From: JARRNO01 sp037384885 | Lineage (GTDB): Bacteria > Acidobacteriota > UBA4820 > DSQY01 | Direction of reading: 5' to 3' | NCBI GenBank assembly: GCA_037384885.1 | Contig: JARRNO010000011.1 | Span: 1 to 23,729 of the forward strand | DNA: 23,729 nt | Shown here: piece by piece, positions 22,997 through 23,729 of the stretch | Position numbering within the stretch: the stretch's first letter is position 1 | Layout: every line of letters begins with the position of its first letter | Position numbers and translations under genes: made by a program | The notes under the pieces: generated by a model | Told to the model about the DNA's origin: nothing | The model's database searches: none | The model's input: the letters and a program-made list of their open reading frames with translations, nothing else

Positions 22997-23229
22997 AGGG
23001 GGGAAGAGTCCCCTGAACTTGCGGCAGCACCCTGGAAATAATCAGGGGCCGTCCGGGTGTTCCATATGTAGAACATCGGATGGAGCTGATCAGGTATTGG
23101 AGACGCGGCGGGAGAACTTTTCTACCGGCGGACGCGTATCGTTATTCAAGTGTCTCGACAAGGGATAAGGCCCGTTGCCCGGGAGGGGCGAAGGGAAACC
23201 TCCATGACCGGAGGAGATCGGTAAGTGGC
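22997..23229. other. Non-coding spacer after the symporter
   Basis: Contains a weak hairpin just after the stop (gggga/tcccc, 23000-23013, no T-tract), an imperfect inverted repeat gttccatatgtagaac (about 23059) and a small cctcc/ggagg stem near 23200-23215. No convincing ORF, tRNA or known riboswitch motif was seen. Confidence 0.4.
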
Positions 23230-23258
23230 TTGACATGAATAGGTTAGAGAGTTATTAT
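23230..23258 (+). promoter_or_regulatory. Near-consensus sigma70 promoter of the candidate ncRNA
   Basis: A perfect TTGACA (23230-23235) and TATTAT (23253-23258) are spaced by the optimal 17 bp, predicting a start near 23265. No credible protein gene follows before the terminator at 23525. Confidence 0.7.
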
Positions 23259-23264
23259 TTCATT

Positions 23265-23560
23265 AGTAAAGCAATTCCGACTTGCCCCGCCCGGGTCCGC
23301 GTTAGCGGGCGGAACGGGAAAACAACTGGGGCCGTTTGTGCGGTTTCGATTAGAAAAAGGAGATTGGCAGCAACCATTCACCGATACCTTTTGGCAACAA
23401 AAGCCGAGCGGGTTCCTATCCGACAAGTTTCCCACCTATTCAGAGAACCTGCCTTTAAAACCACCCACCTGTTGGCTAACCCACCTCGACTCAATCCTAC
23501 CTAAAAAGCGCCCGCTCGGCCTACACAGCCTGCCCGGAACCCCGGGCAGGCTGTTTTTGT
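23265..23560 (+). ncRNA. Candidate structured small RNA (~295 nt), no recognised family
   Basis: The interval is framed by a near-consensus promoter and a strong intrinsic terminator on the same strand. A 5' domain can fold through gcccc (23284-23288) with ggggc (23328-23332), or alternatively ccgccc (23287-23292) with gggcgg (23307-23312). A 10-bp helix, gccgagcggg (23403-23412) with cccgctcggc (23511-23520), closes a ~98-nt G-poor domain (about 10% G) carrying cccacct at 23431, 23464 and 23480 and cctacct at 23496; the last three are exactly 16 nt apart. CCACCT-type motifs can pair with Shine-Dalgarno-like AGGTG(G). I did not find the conserved cores of tmRNA, RNase P, SRP RNA or 6S RNA. 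Overlapping short frames lack a ribosome site plus start. Existence of a transcript is well supported by signals; function is inferred. Confidence 0.55.
23525..23560 (+). terminator. Strong intrinsic (Rho-independent) terminator
   Basis: acagcctgcccgg (23525-23537) pairs perfectly over 13 bp with ccgggcaggctgt (23542-23554) across a 4-base loop (aacc), followed by tttt-g-tttt. The opposite strand has no T-tract, so it acts only on the + strand. Confidence 0.9.
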
Positions 23561-23639
23561 TTTGGGAGTCCCGCCGTTCTCTGAACGAGACCTCCTCAGG
23601 CGCTTCCCGTTTTCCCGCGCGAGAACCGCACATCCCTTC

Positions 23640-23664
23640 CGGCGAGCTGGCGCGCCGCTTTTTT
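23640..23664 (+). terminator. Weak terminator-like hairpin with T6
   Basis: cggcg (23640-23644) and cgccg (23653-23657) form a 5-bp stem followed by c and six T (23659-23664). An alternative 7-bp pairing cgcgccg/cggcgcg spans the T-run and would compete with it. No gene clearly ends here; the last ~170 bp of the window otherwise show nothing I can support. Confidence 0.3.
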
Positions 23665-23729
23665 GAAGATACGGCGCGAAGAACGAGGGCCGTCGATCCT
23701 CAATCGCAAGCCCCTCTAGCGCCGCCGGC

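Noticed and set aside
22997..23229. Riboswitch or known leader RNA after the symporter
   Set aside because: No conserved core of a riboswitch I know was found and no coding sequence follows.
23235..23504. 89-aa open frame on + strand over the candidate RNA
   Set aside because: Its ATG lies between the -35 and -10 boxes, it has no ribosome site, unusual composition and no recognisable domain; a non-coding transcript explains the region better.

Overview
The window is a GC-rich (roughly 60%) bacterial chromosome segment with Gram-negative features: a TonB-dependent receptor, an LptM-type lipoprotein, diaminopimelate biosynthesis and LolA-like periplasmic carriers. The gene set and sequence style suggest a Desulfobacterota (former Deltaproteobacteria) member, perhaps near Syntrophobacterales. 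That placement rests on family recognition, not on a marker-gene search, and is moderate at best.

Layout. (1) 1-1460, +: the C-terminal part of a TonB-dependent receptor cut by the window edge. (2) 1461-2131: a 670-bp non-coding stretch with a 177-bp inverted-repeat element, short hairpins, a 7-bp tandem array and a promoter. (3) 2132-3373, +: an exported LolA-like protein. (4) 3402-16025, -: a long run of same-strand genes, with first rpsP-rimM-trmD-rplS-rnhB (ribosome maturation block, strong sigma70 promoter at 16071-16100), then a 1007-aa acidic TPR protein, lptM, dapF, a fumarylacetoacetate-hydrolase-family protein, a multi-PAS histidine kinase broken by one base, an MBL-fold hydrolase, a degenerate Nudix protein and a PflX-like radical SAM protein. 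Several junctions overlap by 1-11 nt (TAATG, ATGA), pointing to translational coupling. (5) 16138-20900, -: three exported proteins in a probable operon, namely an S55-type serine peptidase with rearranged motif order, a beta-propeller/Ig-like protein and a membrane-anchored HExxH metallopeptidase. (6) 20930-21430: a repeat-rich spacer with 7-bp and 8-bp tandem arrays. (7) 21430-22996, +: a 35-aa single-helix membrane peptide overlapping the start of a sodium:solute symporter. (8) 22997-23729: no convincing protein gene, but a well-formed promoter (TTGACA-N17-TATTAT) and a strong intrinsic terminator 270 bp downstream bracket a probable structured non-coding RNA.

The most interesting items are the candidate ~295-nt RNA with four (CCCACCT)-like repeats in a G-poor loop, the apparent circular permutation of the S55 peptidase and its operon, the inverted-repeat element butting directly on the TonB receptor stop codon, and the two intergenic regions sharing unusual heptad arrays. 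No CRISPR, tRNA, rRNA, phage or complete insertion sequence was seen.
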